Source: a virus
Length of the DNA: 64,000 nucleotides
Virus record (IMG/VR): IMGVR_UViG_3300022752_000036
Location: 31,646 to 95,645 of that record
Reading direction: 5' to 3' (one strand)
Shown: positions 52,476-60,981 of the stretch, piece after piece
How positions within the stretch are numbered: the stretch's first letter is position 1
How the letters are laid out: every line of letters begins with the position of its first letter
Made by a program: the position numbers and the translations under genes
Notes under the pieces: model-generated
What the model saw: only the letters and a program-made list of their open reading frames with translations
Database searches by the model: none
Told to the model about the DNA's origin: nothing

Positions 52476-53822
52476 TTAATTTACCCTAAATTCGTCAATA
52501 GTGTACCCTTGGCTTGCATTTGAAGCTCTTGAAATTATACCATGCTCTTTTGACTTTTGTCCAGAGTGGGTTGCTGTTAAATCTGAACCAACCTGAGAGG
52601 TTAAATTAGTATCTGAATAAGCTTTAGCTGTAATATTATCTCCGCTTAATGTAACCTGTATTCCCTTAATATCTGTGGTCAAATTAGTTGTAGATCCTAC
52701 AACTGTTTCTGTGCCAGAAACTTTTTTAACTAAGTCTATTTTATGATGGTCTTGGCAACTGCAATTAAATGTGTAATAAGAAGCGCAACCGCAGCTAGAA
52801 TTAGGTCCGTATGAATATCCACTACAATATGTGCATTGGTTATATGCAGCACATACTGTACAGGGTGTATATCCATTGCAGTATGTACAGTTATTGTTTA
52901 CAGAACATATAGTACAACTTGTATAAGAAGTGCAGCAACTTTGTTGTGCGTATCCATTACAAACTGTACAAGTTCCATATCCAGTACAATATAGACATGG
53001 TCCATATCCTAAACAAGTTGAAACTACACATGTTGTATACCCTGCACAAGCCTGACATGCTCCATATGCGCTACAACTTGTTACTGCACAAAGATAGTAT
53101 GTTGAACATATAACACCGCCTTTATATGCATTATAAGTATAAGCAGCACAGCAAGAATATGAATAATATGTATATTGACTTGTACAACATGTGTAAGTAT
53201 AATAAGAAGAACAGCAAGTATAATAGTAATCTGAATATCCTGCTGAACAACACGCATAATATCCATATGATGTACAACAAGATTGAGTTGTATATGAGTT
53301 ACAAACAGTACATGTTCCATACCCGTTACAACAAGAAGTTGTTGTATATGAAGCACATCCACAACTAGAATGCTGTCCATATGCATATGAATTACAGCAT
53401 GATGTTGTTGTATAAGAAGCACAGCCACAACTTGAATCTGATCCGTATGAGTATGAACTGCAATATGAGCAGCTATTATAAGATCCACATGCGGTACAAG
53501 TTTGACATAAATTTGTAGTATTTTTAACTACTGCCCAGTAATTGCCAGAATCTGTTACCCAAAAAGCAGGGCCTACTCCAGATGCTGGATTTTTAGCTTT
53601 TAGTACTGCATCTGTTGAAGAAAACATTGTAGATATTAAGGAGCCAATTGACGAGGTTGTGCCTTTCCCGCCTGAAACTCCCCATCCTGAAACTACCGTT
53701 CTCCATTTGGCAGATGTAGATCCAGCATTTTCTAATGTGGCTCTAGAAAAATTTTCTACAAGAGAAAGCAATGCTTTTAGTCTAGAAGCAATGACATTTA
53801 CTCTTCGTTTTTTTGCTGGCAT
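52476..53822 (-). CDS. LamG-like adhesin with Cys/Tyr nonapeptide-repeat insert
   Basis: 448 residues, ATG 53822 overlapping the previous stop (TAATG). Residues 1-104 and 358-448 form the two halves of a ConA/LamG-like beta-sandwich (NFSRATLENA, SGVGPAFWVTDSGNYWAVVK / HKIDLVKKV, GIQVTLSGDNITAKAYS, YTIDEFRVN). Between them, ~253 residues hold 50 cysteines (about 20 %), plus abundant Tyr, Ser, Thr. Most fall in 9-residue units of form xxYxxCxxC (NGYTPCTVC, TGYGTCTVC) or xxYxxxxCC (NSYTTQSCC). No known Cys-rich family fits. The phage cytoplasm is reducing, so either disulfides form after lysis or the cysteines bind metal. Likely a virion adhesin. Confidence 0.8.
   Translation of the reverse strand: MPAKKRRVNVIASRLKALLSLVENFSRATLENAGSTSAKWRTVVSGWGVSGGKGTTSSIGSLISTMFSSTDAVLKAKNPASGVGPAFWVTDSGNYWAVVKNTTNLCQTCTACGSYNSCSYCSSYSYGSDSSCGCASYTTTSCCNSYAYGQHSSCGCASYTTTSCCNGYGTCTVCNSYTTQSCCTSYGYYACCSAGYSDYYYTCCSSYYTYTCCTSQYTYYSYSCCAAYTYNAYKGGVICSTYYLCAVTSCSAYGACQACAGYTTCVVSTCLGYGPCLYCTGYGTCTVCNGYAQQSCCTSYTSCTICSVNNNCTYCNGYTPCTVCAAYNQCTYCSGYSYGPNSSCGCASYYTFNCSCQDHHKIDLVKKVSGTETVVGSTTNLTTDIKGIQVTLSGDNITAKAYSDTNLTSQVGSDLTATHSGQKSKEHGIISRASNASQGYTIDEFRVN
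52752..53510 (-). repeat. 27-nt (9-residue) Cys/Tyr repeat array
   Basis: Encodes the 253-residue insert. The repeat is mainly 27 nt long with 33- and 39-nt variants; about 25 units are seen. Codons are almost only TGT/TGC, TAT, TCA and ACA/ACT. Units differ in sequence, so the array is old or under selection rather than a recent slippage product. Confidence 0.75.
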
Positions 53823-55255
53823 TATGCAGTTGTATCTCCTGTAATGTACCAAGAATTAGTTGAATGTTTTTCTGCTACAATTGAAGAATACTGGACTCTG
53901 GTTTTAAATCCGCTATCTGCTGCTACTGCGGTGGCTGGGCTTGTAACAGAAATTGTTACTTGTCCTGTGCCCATTTGTCTAATTTCAAAATATGATCCTA
54001 TTGGAAATATTGTATCTCCAACATCATTTGGAATAGTAATTGTAACTGGCGAATTAGATGATGAATGAATTATTTTATATAGATCTGTTGCCGCAATAGT
54101 TCTTGTTGTTCCAGATTGACTTATATATTGCAATTTATCATCAGATTTTAAATTTAAAGCTGTTTGAGTTGCTGTTGATATTGGTTTATTAGCATCAGAT
54201 GTATTATCTACATTTGATAGATTTGCTATTGCTTTTGCTGTAGCAGATCTATTTCCTACAAATATTGTGCCTGCCATTGATGCGTGATATTGACATGCAT
54301 AAAATAAGCTTGGCTCTGGTGCAGACTGACTCAGTTCTACTAAAATAGAACCATTATCTGTTCCGTTGTTTGTTATTCCTGTTGAATAAACATTTCCAGA
54401 ACTATAGGCTCCCGAAACAGTTTGAATCCAAAATGGATGCCCTGGTGCATTAACAACTATTCTATATCTTTTACCTTTTTCAAAATAGAGTGTTCCATTA
54501 GCTATACCATTAACTGTATATGATCCCATTCCAGCATTTGTTATATAGTAATCTATTGAAGCTTCTGTTTTTGGAACATATGTAGCTGTAGCTGTAGAAG
54601 TATCTAGCTTAGTTCCAAGTGATGTTGTTACAGTTGATGCAAATGAAGCATCATCATTTATTGCTGCCGCCAATTCATTTAAAGTATCAAGCGTAGATGG
54701 AGCAGAATCTATAAGATTTGCTATTGCAGTTGAAATTGCTGTATTTCTATTTGTAACTTCTGTAGATATTGCTGAAGATAATTCTGAGTCTCTAGTTATT
54801 CCAGGTGGCAACTGAGAATTAGGAACATATCCGTCTCCGTCAAGTTCTGCTACACCGTCGGCATTACCCATAAGAGATAATGGAATATATCCTGTAGTTA
54901 TGGTATTAGAAAGACCATTAATTGCTGTGTCTACATATGTTTTATTTGCAATTACAGATGTATCTACATCAATTGTAAGTGTACCTGGATTAGATCCTTG
55001 ATCATCATAAGTTAAATCTATTCCTGTTCCACCTATTAATGTATCTCCTAAATAATCTTGAACTAATTCAAGCAGTTCTGCTGGAGTTGTATTTATATAA
55101 GGCAAAACCTGCCATCTTGAAGTTGCATCATTTGCAATTCCTACTTTAAATTTTTTATTTGTTGTATCATAACCCATTTCTCCTGCCTGCAAGATTGGAT
55201 TATTTGTTGTCCAGTTTGACGCTGTATCTCTTCTTATCTGTATTCTAATTGCCAT
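53822..55255 (-). CDS. tail fibre with MTD-N-like anchor and internal cupredoxin-like domain
   Basis: 477 residues. The N-terminus (MAIRIQIRRDTASNWTTNNP, then QAGEMGYDTTNKKFKVG) matches the major-tropism-determinant N-terminal type used by many fibres. Residues ~125-215 share IPLSLMGNADGVAELDGDGY and LDTLNELAAAINDDASF with the 47935 fibre. Residues 232-335 are a cupredoxin-like domain: His273 in APGHPFWIQ, and Cys321, His324, Met327 in YACQYHASMAG. The C-terminal ~85 residues form a beta tip. This architecture places the metal-type site inside the shaft rather than at its end. ATG overlaps the previous stop. Confidence 0.82.
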   Translation of the reverse strand: MAIRIQIRRDTASNWTTNNPILQAGEMGYDTTNKKFKVGIANDATSRWQVLPYINTTPAELLELVQDYLGDTLIGGTGIDLTYDDQGSNPGTLTIDVDTSVIANKTYVDTAINGLSNTITTGYIPLSLMGNADGVAELDGDGYVPNSQLPPGITRDSELSSAISTEVTNRNTAISTAIANLIDSAPSTLDTLNELAAAINDDASFASTVTTSLGTKLDTSTATATYVPKTEASIDYYITNAGMGSYTVNGIANGTLYFEKGKRYRIVVNAPGHPFWIQTVSGAYSSGNVYSTGITNNGTDNGSILVELSQSAPEPSLFYACQYHASMAGTIFVGNRSATAKAIANLSNVDNTSDANKPISTATQTALNLKSDDKLQYISQSGTTRTIAATDLYKIIHSSSNSPVTITIPNDVGDTIFPIGSYFEIRQMGTGQVTISVTSPATAVAADSGFKTRVQYSSIVAEKHSTNSWYITGDTTA

Positions 55256-55554
55256 TATGAAACTCCTCCATCAATTCCTGTTTGAGAATTATATTGCTGA
55301 CCAGAGTTTCCGCCATCAAAAATAGTTAATGCTGGATTATATGCCCCAGCATAAACTGTATGAATATCTCCATCATATGTATGTATATGATTTTCAAGAA
55401 TATATTGAGAAGCGTTTACTGGGACCCAGTCTGACCCTGTATGCATCATTAGGGCATTTGTTGTGGTGTTAAAATATAAAGAACCAGACGTTCCTGTGGT
55501 TGGATTTTGTGATAGTGACGGCAGCGACAGTGTTGCTAGAAATTGTCTTGCCAT
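55255..55554 (-). CDS. short fibre protein, 99 aa
   Basis: Opening MARQFLATLSLPSLSQNPTT followed by GSLYFNTTTNALMMHTGSDW is the anchor pattern that also begins the 402-residue fibre at 55557 ([16 protein letters not shown]). The rest is Asn/Gly-rich with histidines (NHIHTYDGDIHTV). It probably attaches or caps a fibre. ATGA-type overlap with the next gene. No separate family known. Confidence 0.6.
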   Translation of the reverse strand: MARQFLATLSLPSLSQNPTTGTSGSLYFNTTTNALMMHTGSDWVPVNASQYILENHIHTYDGDIHTVYAGAYNPALTIFDGGNSGQQYNSQTGIDGGVS

Positions 55555-55556
55555 GA

Positions 55557-56765
55557 TTATCCTGTGATAACTACTCTATATGCTCCACTTGCTGGCGCCG
55601 TAGCAAATCTCAATGTAATTGTATTTAGAGATGTGCGCTCTACGTCTGTTTCGACAAGTGCCTTTGATCCGCCTGTTTCATAGACATTAACAGTTACATC
55701 ATCTGTATTAAGGTTATGTGTAATAACAAAAGATGTAGCATTTGTTGTATTAGCTATATCTGTTGCATATTTTCTTGTTATAGCATGATATGTTCCACCA
55801 ACTTGACCAATTTGCCAAACGTCTGATGTTTCATTCCATAACAGTTCGGCATCTGGAGAATCTCCACGCTCTACACGAATTCCAGCATCAGCAACTGGTG
55901 TTCCTGTAAATGCTGAGTTAAGATTTATCTTATTATCTTGAACGTTAATTGTTGTTGTATTAACAGAATTAACTTTACCAGTTACATTTAAATCTCCGCC
56001 AACTGTAAGGTTGTTGGTAATTGTTACATCATCTGGAAGACCAATTGTTACTGTTGATCCCTCTCCTGATGTTGGAGATACTGTAATTTCGTTTGCAGTT
56101 CCTAAAATGTTTTGTACATAATCACCTGTAGTTTGTGTCCCAAGGTTTACATTCTTGATTGTAACTTCGCCATTTGTTACTGTAAAATCTGCATTAGCAA
56201 AAGACGCTATACCTTTATTTGTAGTACTTGCATCTTCTCCAGCAATTGTAATTGTATTATTTGTTACAGTTGTATCAATTCCTTCTCCCGCTGCAAATGT
56301 GAGAGTATCGGTTAGAAGGTTTACTGTATCTGTTGTTCCAGATTCTGCAGCAACTGAAAGTGTTGTTGCTACATTTACTGTTCCTGCTGCGGTTAATTGA
56401 CCTTGAGCATTAACTGTAAATGTTGGAATTTGTGTATTAGAACCATATGAACCAGCTGTAACACCAGTATTTGTAATAGAAATTGTTTCTGTGCCTGCTG
56501 GATCGCCATAAGTTGCGGTGATACCAGTTCCGCCAATAATTGTTGAACCAATTACATCTTGAATAACTTCTGTAGAAGCACCCATAGGCATCCATGGGCC
56601 ATTTGGTGCGGCTAATCCATTGTAGTAATAAAGAACATTATCGCCAGTATTGTAGTATAGTTGTCCTGTTACTGGATTTGAAGGTGCTGAACCTAATCCT
56701 TGAATTCGAGCATTAAGAAGTTCATTTTTATTGAGATCTATACTCGTTACAAATAATCTTGCCAT
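55557..56765 (-). CDS. tail fibre, 402 aa
   Basis: Begins with [20 protein letters not shown], then the label-type module [20 protein letters not shown]. The middle is beta-helical with repeats ([59 protein letters not shown]). The C-terminus ([20 protein letters not shown], then [16 protein letters not shown]) is a common phage fibre end domain that recurs in 56778-57218 (VINHNLGYHPNVTV). Probably a trimeric side fibre. Confidence 0.75.
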   Translation of the reverse strand: MARLFVTSIDLNKNELLNARIQGLGSAPSNPVTGQLYYNTGDNVLYYYNGLAAPNGPWMPMGASTEVIQDVIGSTIIGGTGITATYGDPAGTETISITNTGVTAGSYGSNTQIPTFTVNAQGQLTAAGTVNVATTLSVAAESGTTDTVNLLTDTLTFAAGEGIDTTVTNNTITIAGEDASTTNKGIASFANADFTVTNGEVTIKNVNLGTQTTGDYVQNILGTANEITVSPTSGEGSTVTIGLPDDVTITNNLTVGGDLNVTGKVNSVNTTTINVQDNKINLNSAFTGTPVADAGIRVERGDSPDAELLWNETSDVWQIGQVGGTYHAITRKYATDIANTTNATSFVITHNLNTDDVTVNVYETGGSKALVETDVERTSLNTITLRFATAPASGAYRVVITG

Positions 56766-56777
56766 GTTTTAATCTCC

Positions 56778-57218
56778 TTAAGACAGGTACGCTGTCCCTG
56801 AGAATGGTTGAGCCATCGTCAGTGTAATTTGGTTAACACTATTATAGTCTATTCCTGTTTCTAATATATCGCCAGCGCTGGTTTTAACCGTTACATTAGG
56901 ATGATATCCTAAATTGTGGTTAATTACTAAAGACCATATGCCGTTTGAAGGACCTGCTACCTGACCCATCGAAAAGGGATATGTAAGGGTTCCAGTTGAT
57001 AGGAAGTAGCTTGTTGCTCCTGCCCATGTCAGGTCATTTAGTTTTGGACCATAGAATTTTGTAGTATTTTTATCATAATAAAAATCGCCTTCAACACCTA
57101 AAGAGTTTGCTGGGGCTCCAACTCCATTAAGGATTGTTTTACCTCTTGGACCTTGAGGGCCTGGGGCGGATATGACTACGTCATTTTTAACTTCTGTTAC
57201 TATAATTTTTTCTGTCAT
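56778..57218 (-). CDS. short collagen-motif fibre protein, 146 aa
   Basis: N-terminus MTEKIIVTEVKNDVVISAPG with one collagen-like GPQGPRG step, a label-type module (EGDFYYDKNTTKFYGPKL) and the C-terminal domain shared with the 402-residue fibre (SLVINHNLGYHPNVTVKTSA ... QITLTMAQPFSGTAYLS). It overlaps the gene before by four bases. Likely an adapter or short fibre. Confidence in the fibre class is high, in exact role low. Confidence 0.65.
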   Translation of the reverse strand: MTEKIIVTEVKNDVVISAPGPQGPRGKTILNGVGAPANSLGVEGDFYYDKNTTKFYGPKLNDLTWAGATSYFLSTGTLTYPFSMGQVAGPSNGIWSLVINHNLGYHPNVTVKTSAGDILETGIDYNSVNQITLTMAQPFSGTAYLS

Positions 57219-57562
57219 ATTGTTACCGACCTACTTAAAGTAATATATCCCTCAAGCAATTTTGTCTTATTTCCGTTAGAGTCTGTTATCATAATATCGT
57301 ATGAAGACTTAGGATAAAAAAGAGAATTTGTTTGTGCTGGAGTCATTTTTATATTTAGTTGTCCTAAAGATTCGTTTATTGTTATACCAGAAAGCGGGGA
57401 AGTAAGAGTAAAGGCTAACTTTGATCCGCCCTTTGTATCTCTAACCTGCATTTTAGCTGATGCATTTGTTAAAGCTATAGGTTGATCATTACTGTCTCTA
57501 TATTCTACAACAAAAGAAAATGTTGTATTTTGATCTATTTCAAAATTCTTCTGGGCTGCCAT
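57215..57562 (-). CDS. BppU-like fibre adaptor, 115 aa
   Basis: Small Ig-like beta protein: QNTTFSFVVEYRDSNDQPIA, ASAKMQVRDTKGGSKLAFTL, LNIKMTPAQTNSLFY and YDIMITDSNGNKTKLLEGYI, matching the BppU N-terminal-like domain that links fibres to the tail tip in siphoviruses and occurs as a separate gene in aquatic phages. AGGAG precedes ATG. It is the first gene of the fibre block, 18 bases after a terminator, and would be a natural connector to the tail. Confidence 0.75.
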   Translation of the reverse strand: MAAQKNFEIDQNTTFSFVVEYRDSNDQPIALTNASAKMQVRDTKGGSKLAFTLTSPLSGITINESLGQLNIKMTPAQTNSLFYPKSSYDIMITDSNGNKTKLLEGYITLSRSVTI

Positions 57563-57579
57563 AAATCTCCTAAAATAGG

Positions 57580-57609
57580 AAAACTCCTATGCCCATTTTA
57601 GCATAGGAG
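57580..57609 (-). terminator. rho-independent terminator between RNR unit and fibre block
   Basis: Perfect 9-bp stem CTCCTATGC/GCATAGGAG, 8-base loop, then TTTT on the minus strand, 20 bases past the stop of the small membrane protein. It would reduce read-through from the ribonucleotide reductase unit into the fibre genes. Confidence 0.8.
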
Positions 57610-57628
57610 CAATCCTAATTGAAGTTAA

Positions 57629-57859
57629 TTACTTCTTTGTAAACCCAAAACTTGATTCGTTTGGATTCAACGCCTTTAAAATCACTGGGAGACATGCTGC
57701 AATTCCACCTTTAATCAAATCTCCTGGGTCAGTGTTTCCAGTCATGTAAAGAGCAATAGCCGCACCTAGAAAGTGACGACCATAGCTTGCCAACGCTGCT
57801 AGAATTTTCTCTTGCATTGTTACCTTTCCATCATTATTAAGATCTTGTTTTGTTGCCAA
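57629..57859 (-). CDS. small membrane protein with EF-hand loop, holin-like
   Basis: 76 residues. Residues 6-17 (DLNNDGKVTMQE) are a canonical 12-residue EF-hand calcium loop (D1, N3, D5, G6, T9, E12). A hydrophobic segment (residues ~31-41, LGAAIALYMTG) is followed by a second (GGIAACLPVILKAL), consistent with a small membrane protein such as a holin. TTG start with a strong AAGGAGG. It lies between ribonucleotide reductase and the fibre block, and the nearest lysis-type gene (61045-61602) lies on the opposite strand. Lysis by this protein is inference. Confidence 0.6.
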   Translation of the reverse strand: MATKQDLNNDGKVTMQEKILAALASYGRHFLGAAIALYMTGNTDPGDLIKGGIAACLPVILKALNPNESSFGFTKK

Positions 57860-57877
57860 TTTAGATCCTCCTTATTT

Positions 57878-57914
57878 CTGGGCATTGTGCCCAGGAATTT
57901 TGGGTGTTAACCCA
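57878..57914 (-). terminator. tandem hairpins between RNR and small membrane gene
   Basis: CTGGGCA-TTG-TGCCCAG (57878-57894) and TGGGT-GTTA-ACCCA (57901-57914). Short T/A-rich stretches follow each but no true U-run. They could be weak terminators or mRNA-stabilising structures. Confidence 0.5.
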
Positions 57915-57932
57915 ATATCTATTATATACCTA

Positions 57933-59867
57933 TTATGCGGAAATGTCTACAATCTCACAATTTCCGTCTGAAGTGCAGGCTAGCGTCTGAGTTCCACTAG
58001 TTCCATCTTCCGTTTCATAAAAAGATAAATCTTCCCAACGAATACTTGATGGCATTTTAGCAAGAAGCTCTAGATACTCTGTTTCGGTAACTTCTTGATA
58101 AGGGGCTTGCTTATATGAGTGGTCTGAATATGGTAGGAATGAAATTCCAGACACCTCATCAAAATGCTCCCATACCCATGCGCCTACCGCCATCCATTCG
58201 TCATCACGAACAGATACAGTAATTGAAGGTTTGTGCTCACACCATGCTCGTTGATAAACAAGCCATGTATTTAAATGATCGATTGCAGTCAAGTCATTTC
58301 TGAGTACAGCACCTTCTGGTGCTTTTACTGGGAATGAGAATACATATGTATCGGTTGGTTTCATAAAATCATCTTCTACTGGAATTCCAACCTCTTTAAG
58401 AAATGTTGATAATGGATCTTTCTTGTCTCCACGAACTGTGCGAATATAATACTGTGAATGCCAAGGATGCATTCCTGAAGATACACCTACAAGTTGTGAT
58501 ACTGTTCCTGAAGGCTTAACACATGTAATTGCGGTGGATTCTTGAATACCAATCTTTACAGCCTCTTCTTTATTTGTAGTCCTAGCATATTCACGTAGAC
58601 CGTCTAGAGTTTCTCCAAGCTTTTTCAAGTCTTCTTTACCTGAGAAAAACTTATTACCAAATTGTCCAGTTAAAGATACTCCCAATAGACGCTCTTCTTC
58701 TGTATTGTCTTTCCAGATTTTGCGAAGATATTTGAAATCCGTAAGAGTTGATTGCCATGTTCCAAGAATAGTGGCTAGTCTTACTTTTTCTGCCACCGTC
58801 TTAGGGGTATCGTTTTCACGAATTACAACTTCGGATAAATTACAAAATTGATAAGGTCTAAGGATAATTTCTGAGCATGGGTTAGTTCCATAGTGGATTT
58901 CTGGATCTCTACGTCCCCATCTTGCTGCTTGCTTTTGAGCAGCGGCAACATTGTATATGCCACGCTCACCTGATTTTGAGTCATACAGGTTTTTCCATTC
59001 CGCAATAAACTGTTCCATTTCTGGCTTACGAGAATATGCTACTGAATTATTTGATAGTGCTCGTTGAGAATTGCTTTCCCACCAGTTACCTGATTTTGCT
59101 GCTGCCATCTCAATATCGTTAATATTAGAAAGAGAAATCATTGCAGATCTGCGAACTCCGCCAACAACTACAACTTCACCAATCTTACACATTATATCGT
59201 GAGCCTCAATAGGCTTCAACTGACGACCTGCAGCACCTTTGAACTTTGCAATTGTAAAATCAAAAAGATTAACTAACGGCTGTGGTCCAGATGAACGACC
59301 ACCCATAGTCTTAAGACGTGCACCTGCTGGACGAAGCTTTGAAACATCAATTGAAGGAATCTGACCAGCCCATAGCATAGCAAGGAGTTCACGATAAGCC
59401 TTTGCCCAACCGTTCTTTGAATCTTCAACTACAATTACTGTTGTAGACTTTTCAAATGATTCTGGGACGGTAGGAAGTTTATTAACATACTTATATTCAA
59501 CAGAGAATCCAACACCTGTTCCACACATCAAAATATACATTGTTTCATCAAATGAACGAGGTGAATCTACTGGAACGAATGAGCAGTTATATCCTGCAAC
59601 ATGGTCTCTATCAAGAGCAGCACCTGCAGTCATTACTGCTCGCATTGACGGCATTACATTTCTATCATATACTGCTTTTTTTAAGTCTTCTACAAGTTTT
59701 GCTTCTGGCTCATAGCTATAGTTTTTAAATAGATGATCTAGCATAAAAGCAAAGTATCTATCTACTGTTTCTCCCCATGTTTCACGTCTATTTTCTTCTG
59801 GCATCCAACGTGCATAACGAGATAAAGCAATAAAGTTTTCATATGGATTTTGAATAATCCTTGACAT
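57933..59867 (-). CDS. nrdJ: adenosylcobalamin-dependent ribonucleotide reductase (class II)
   Basis: 644-residue monomeric class II ribonucleoside-triphosphate reductase. It makes deoxyribonucleotides for phage DNA without oxygen. Cys95 (YNCSF) and Cys342 (QFCNLSE) fit the redox pair; Cys331 in NPCSE with Asn329 and Glu333 is the thiyl-radical site, with the radical Cys to redox Cys distance of 11 as in Lactobacillus RTPR. The C-terminal Cys631/Cys637 pair (ACTSDGNC) would reduce the active site. No small subunit is needed. It lies between glycosyltransferase and holin-like genes; cobalamin must come from the host. Shine-Dalgarno GAAAGG precedes ATG. Confidence 0.92.
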   Translation of the reverse strand: MSRIIQNPYENFIALSRYARWMPEENRRETWGETVDRYFAFMLDHLFKNYSYEPEAKLVEDLKKAVYDRNVMPSMRAVMTAGAALDRDHVAGYNCSFVPVDSPRSFDETMYILMCGTGVGFSVEYKYVNKLPTVPESFEKSTTVIVVEDSKNGWAKAYRELLAMLWAGQIPSIDVSKLRPAGARLKTMGGRSSGPQPLVNLFDFTIAKFKGAAGRQLKPIEAHDIMCKIGEVVVVGGVRRSAMISLSNINDIEMAAAKSGNWWESNSQRALSNNSVAYSRKPEMEQFIAEWKNLYDSKSGERGIYNVAAAQKQAARWGRRDPEIHYGTNPCSEIILRPYQFCNLSEVVIRENDTPKTVAEKVRLATILGTWQSTLTDFKYLRKIWKDNTEEERLLGVSLTGQFGNKFFSGKEDLKKLGETLDGLREYARTTNKEEAVKIGIQESTAITCVKPSGTVSQLVGVSSGMHPWHSQYYIRTVRGDKKDPLSTFLKEVGIPVEDDFMKPTDTYVFSFPVKAPEGAVLRNDLTAIDHLNTWLVYQRAWCEHKPSITVSVRDDEWMAVGAWVWEHFDEVSGISFLPYSDHSYKQAPYQEVTETEYLELLAKMPSSIRWEDLSFYETEDGTSGTQTLACTSDGNCEIVDISA

Positions 59868-59907
59868 TTTGAGTAATACCTTTCGTCCGCCTTACGGTTA
59901 ATAATAA

Positions 59908-59935
59908 AAAATAAGTAAGTGCTCTATTCTATCAA
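59908..59935 (-). promoter_or_regulatory. promoter candidate for RNR gene
   Basis: Minus strand TTGATA (59935-59930), 16 bases, TATTTT (59913-59908), in the 91-base gap before the reductase gene. The -10 is imperfect. The gap has no other clear feature; no cobalamin riboswitch box was recognised. Confidence 0.35.
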
Positions 59936-59958
59936 AGAATTATTTAAAAGAGAAGAGG

Positions 59959-60960
59959 TTATAAAAACTTTTTTGAAAGTCTTTCAAATGCATTCTTAGT
60001 CAACTGATCCCAGTTATACTCCTTATGTATTTGCTCTGCTTGTGCATAATAATAACCAAAATAAGGCTTACTATTTATAACTACATCATACATTAAATCT
60101 TCTAAATGTTGATTATCTGGCTTAAACATTTGTCCAACATGTGGATCTCCTACAGCTTTAGGTAAAGTATCACTTGTTAGTTTAGACTTTAATTTAAGTG
60201 GCCCTATAAACTTTTTATAATGTGACCAATCATATGTTGAAATTACTGGCATTCCTGTTGCTAATCCTTGTATTGGAATAAATCCAAATCCTTCTCCCCA
60301 TGAAGGATAAACTAAAGCATGATGGCGGTGGAATAAAGAAACTAAATCCTGTTCTGAATATTCTTCTGTAATAACAGTAATATTATTATATGCTTTATCT
60401 GGATTTACAAATTCATTATTTCTATCATATACTCTAATTGTGCTAAAGCTATGTGCTTTTATAGTTAAATGATAATCTGGGTTATTACCAAACAATTTAA
60501 TGAAAGTATCTACTACTAATTGTCCGTCTTTTCTTGGAGATGGTTCGCCTACATGTAAAAACTTAAACGGTTCTCCTTGTTTTAAAATTCTTTTTTTAGG
60601 TTTCCAAATATCCTCTACTCCGTGTGGATAAACATATATTGGTTTAGTTACACCGTTATTTCTAAAGACTTCTGCAACCCAATCTGAGGTTGCCCATACT
60701 TCATCACAAAAATTAAATTTTTCTACCCAGTCCTGCCTCATAGACGTGGACTCCCATGGAGTATATCCAATTTGATATTGATTTCTGTGTAGCTTAAAAT
60801 GATGAGGTTGTGTAAAGTTTAATTGAATATCAGATTTTGGATTTGCAAATGAAACTTCATATCCTAAATTATTTAAAGATCTAACTATATTTTTCCCAGC
60901 GTAGCCAAAACCAACTGCTGGATTGAGCCCTGCTTTAATTGTATAATAGGATATTTTCAT
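59959..60960 (-). CDS. GT4-type glycosyltransferase (GT-B fold)
   Basis: 333 residues. N-terminal Rossmann domain (MKISYYTIKAGLNPAVGFGY), inter-domain FLHVGEPSPRKDGQLVVDTF, and the C-terminal donor-binding motif YPSWGEGFGFIPIQGLATG (glutamates 236-243 in an E-x7-E-like arrangement), all standard for GT4 retaining glycosyltransferases. No signal peptide. It starts the minus-strand side of a divergent gene pair with the secreted lysozyme-like gene. It could modify virion proteins, phage DNA or host surface sugars; which one is not shown by the sequence. Confidence 0.88.
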   Translation of the reverse strand: MKISYYTIKAGLNPAVGFGYAGKNIVRSLNNLGYEVSFANPKSDIQLNFTQPHHFKLHRNQYQIGYTPWESTSMRQDWVEKFNFCDEVWATSDWVAEVFRNNGVTKPIYVYPHGVEDIWKPKKRILKQGEPFKFLHVGEPSPRKDGQLVVDTFIKLFGNNPDYHLTIKAHSFSTIRVYDRNNEFVNPDKAYNNITVITEEYSEQDLVSLFHRHHALVYPSWGEGFGFIPIQGLATGMPVISTYDWSHYKKFIGPLKLKSKLTSDTLPKAVGDPHVGQMFKPDNQHLEDLMYDVVINSKPYFGYYYAQAEQIHKEYNWDQLTKNAFERLSKKFL

Positions 60961-60981
60961 TTATTTTCTTAGTCAACTGGC

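Noticed and set aside
53081-53488. 135-aa His/Ile-rich minus-strand ORF within the Cys-rich repeat
   Set aside because: Out-of-frame reading of the TGT/TAT-rich repeat; no start signal.
53822-55255. Diversity-generating retroelement suggested by an MTD-N-like fibre start
   Set aside because: No reverse transcriptase gene and no template/variable repeat pair seen in the window; the MTD-N anchor is common in fibres without a DGR.
57878-57914. Cobalamin riboswitch near the B12-dependent RNR
   Set aside because: The hairpins lie after the RNR gene, are short and lack the B12-box; the upstream gap of 91 bases is too short for the aptamer.
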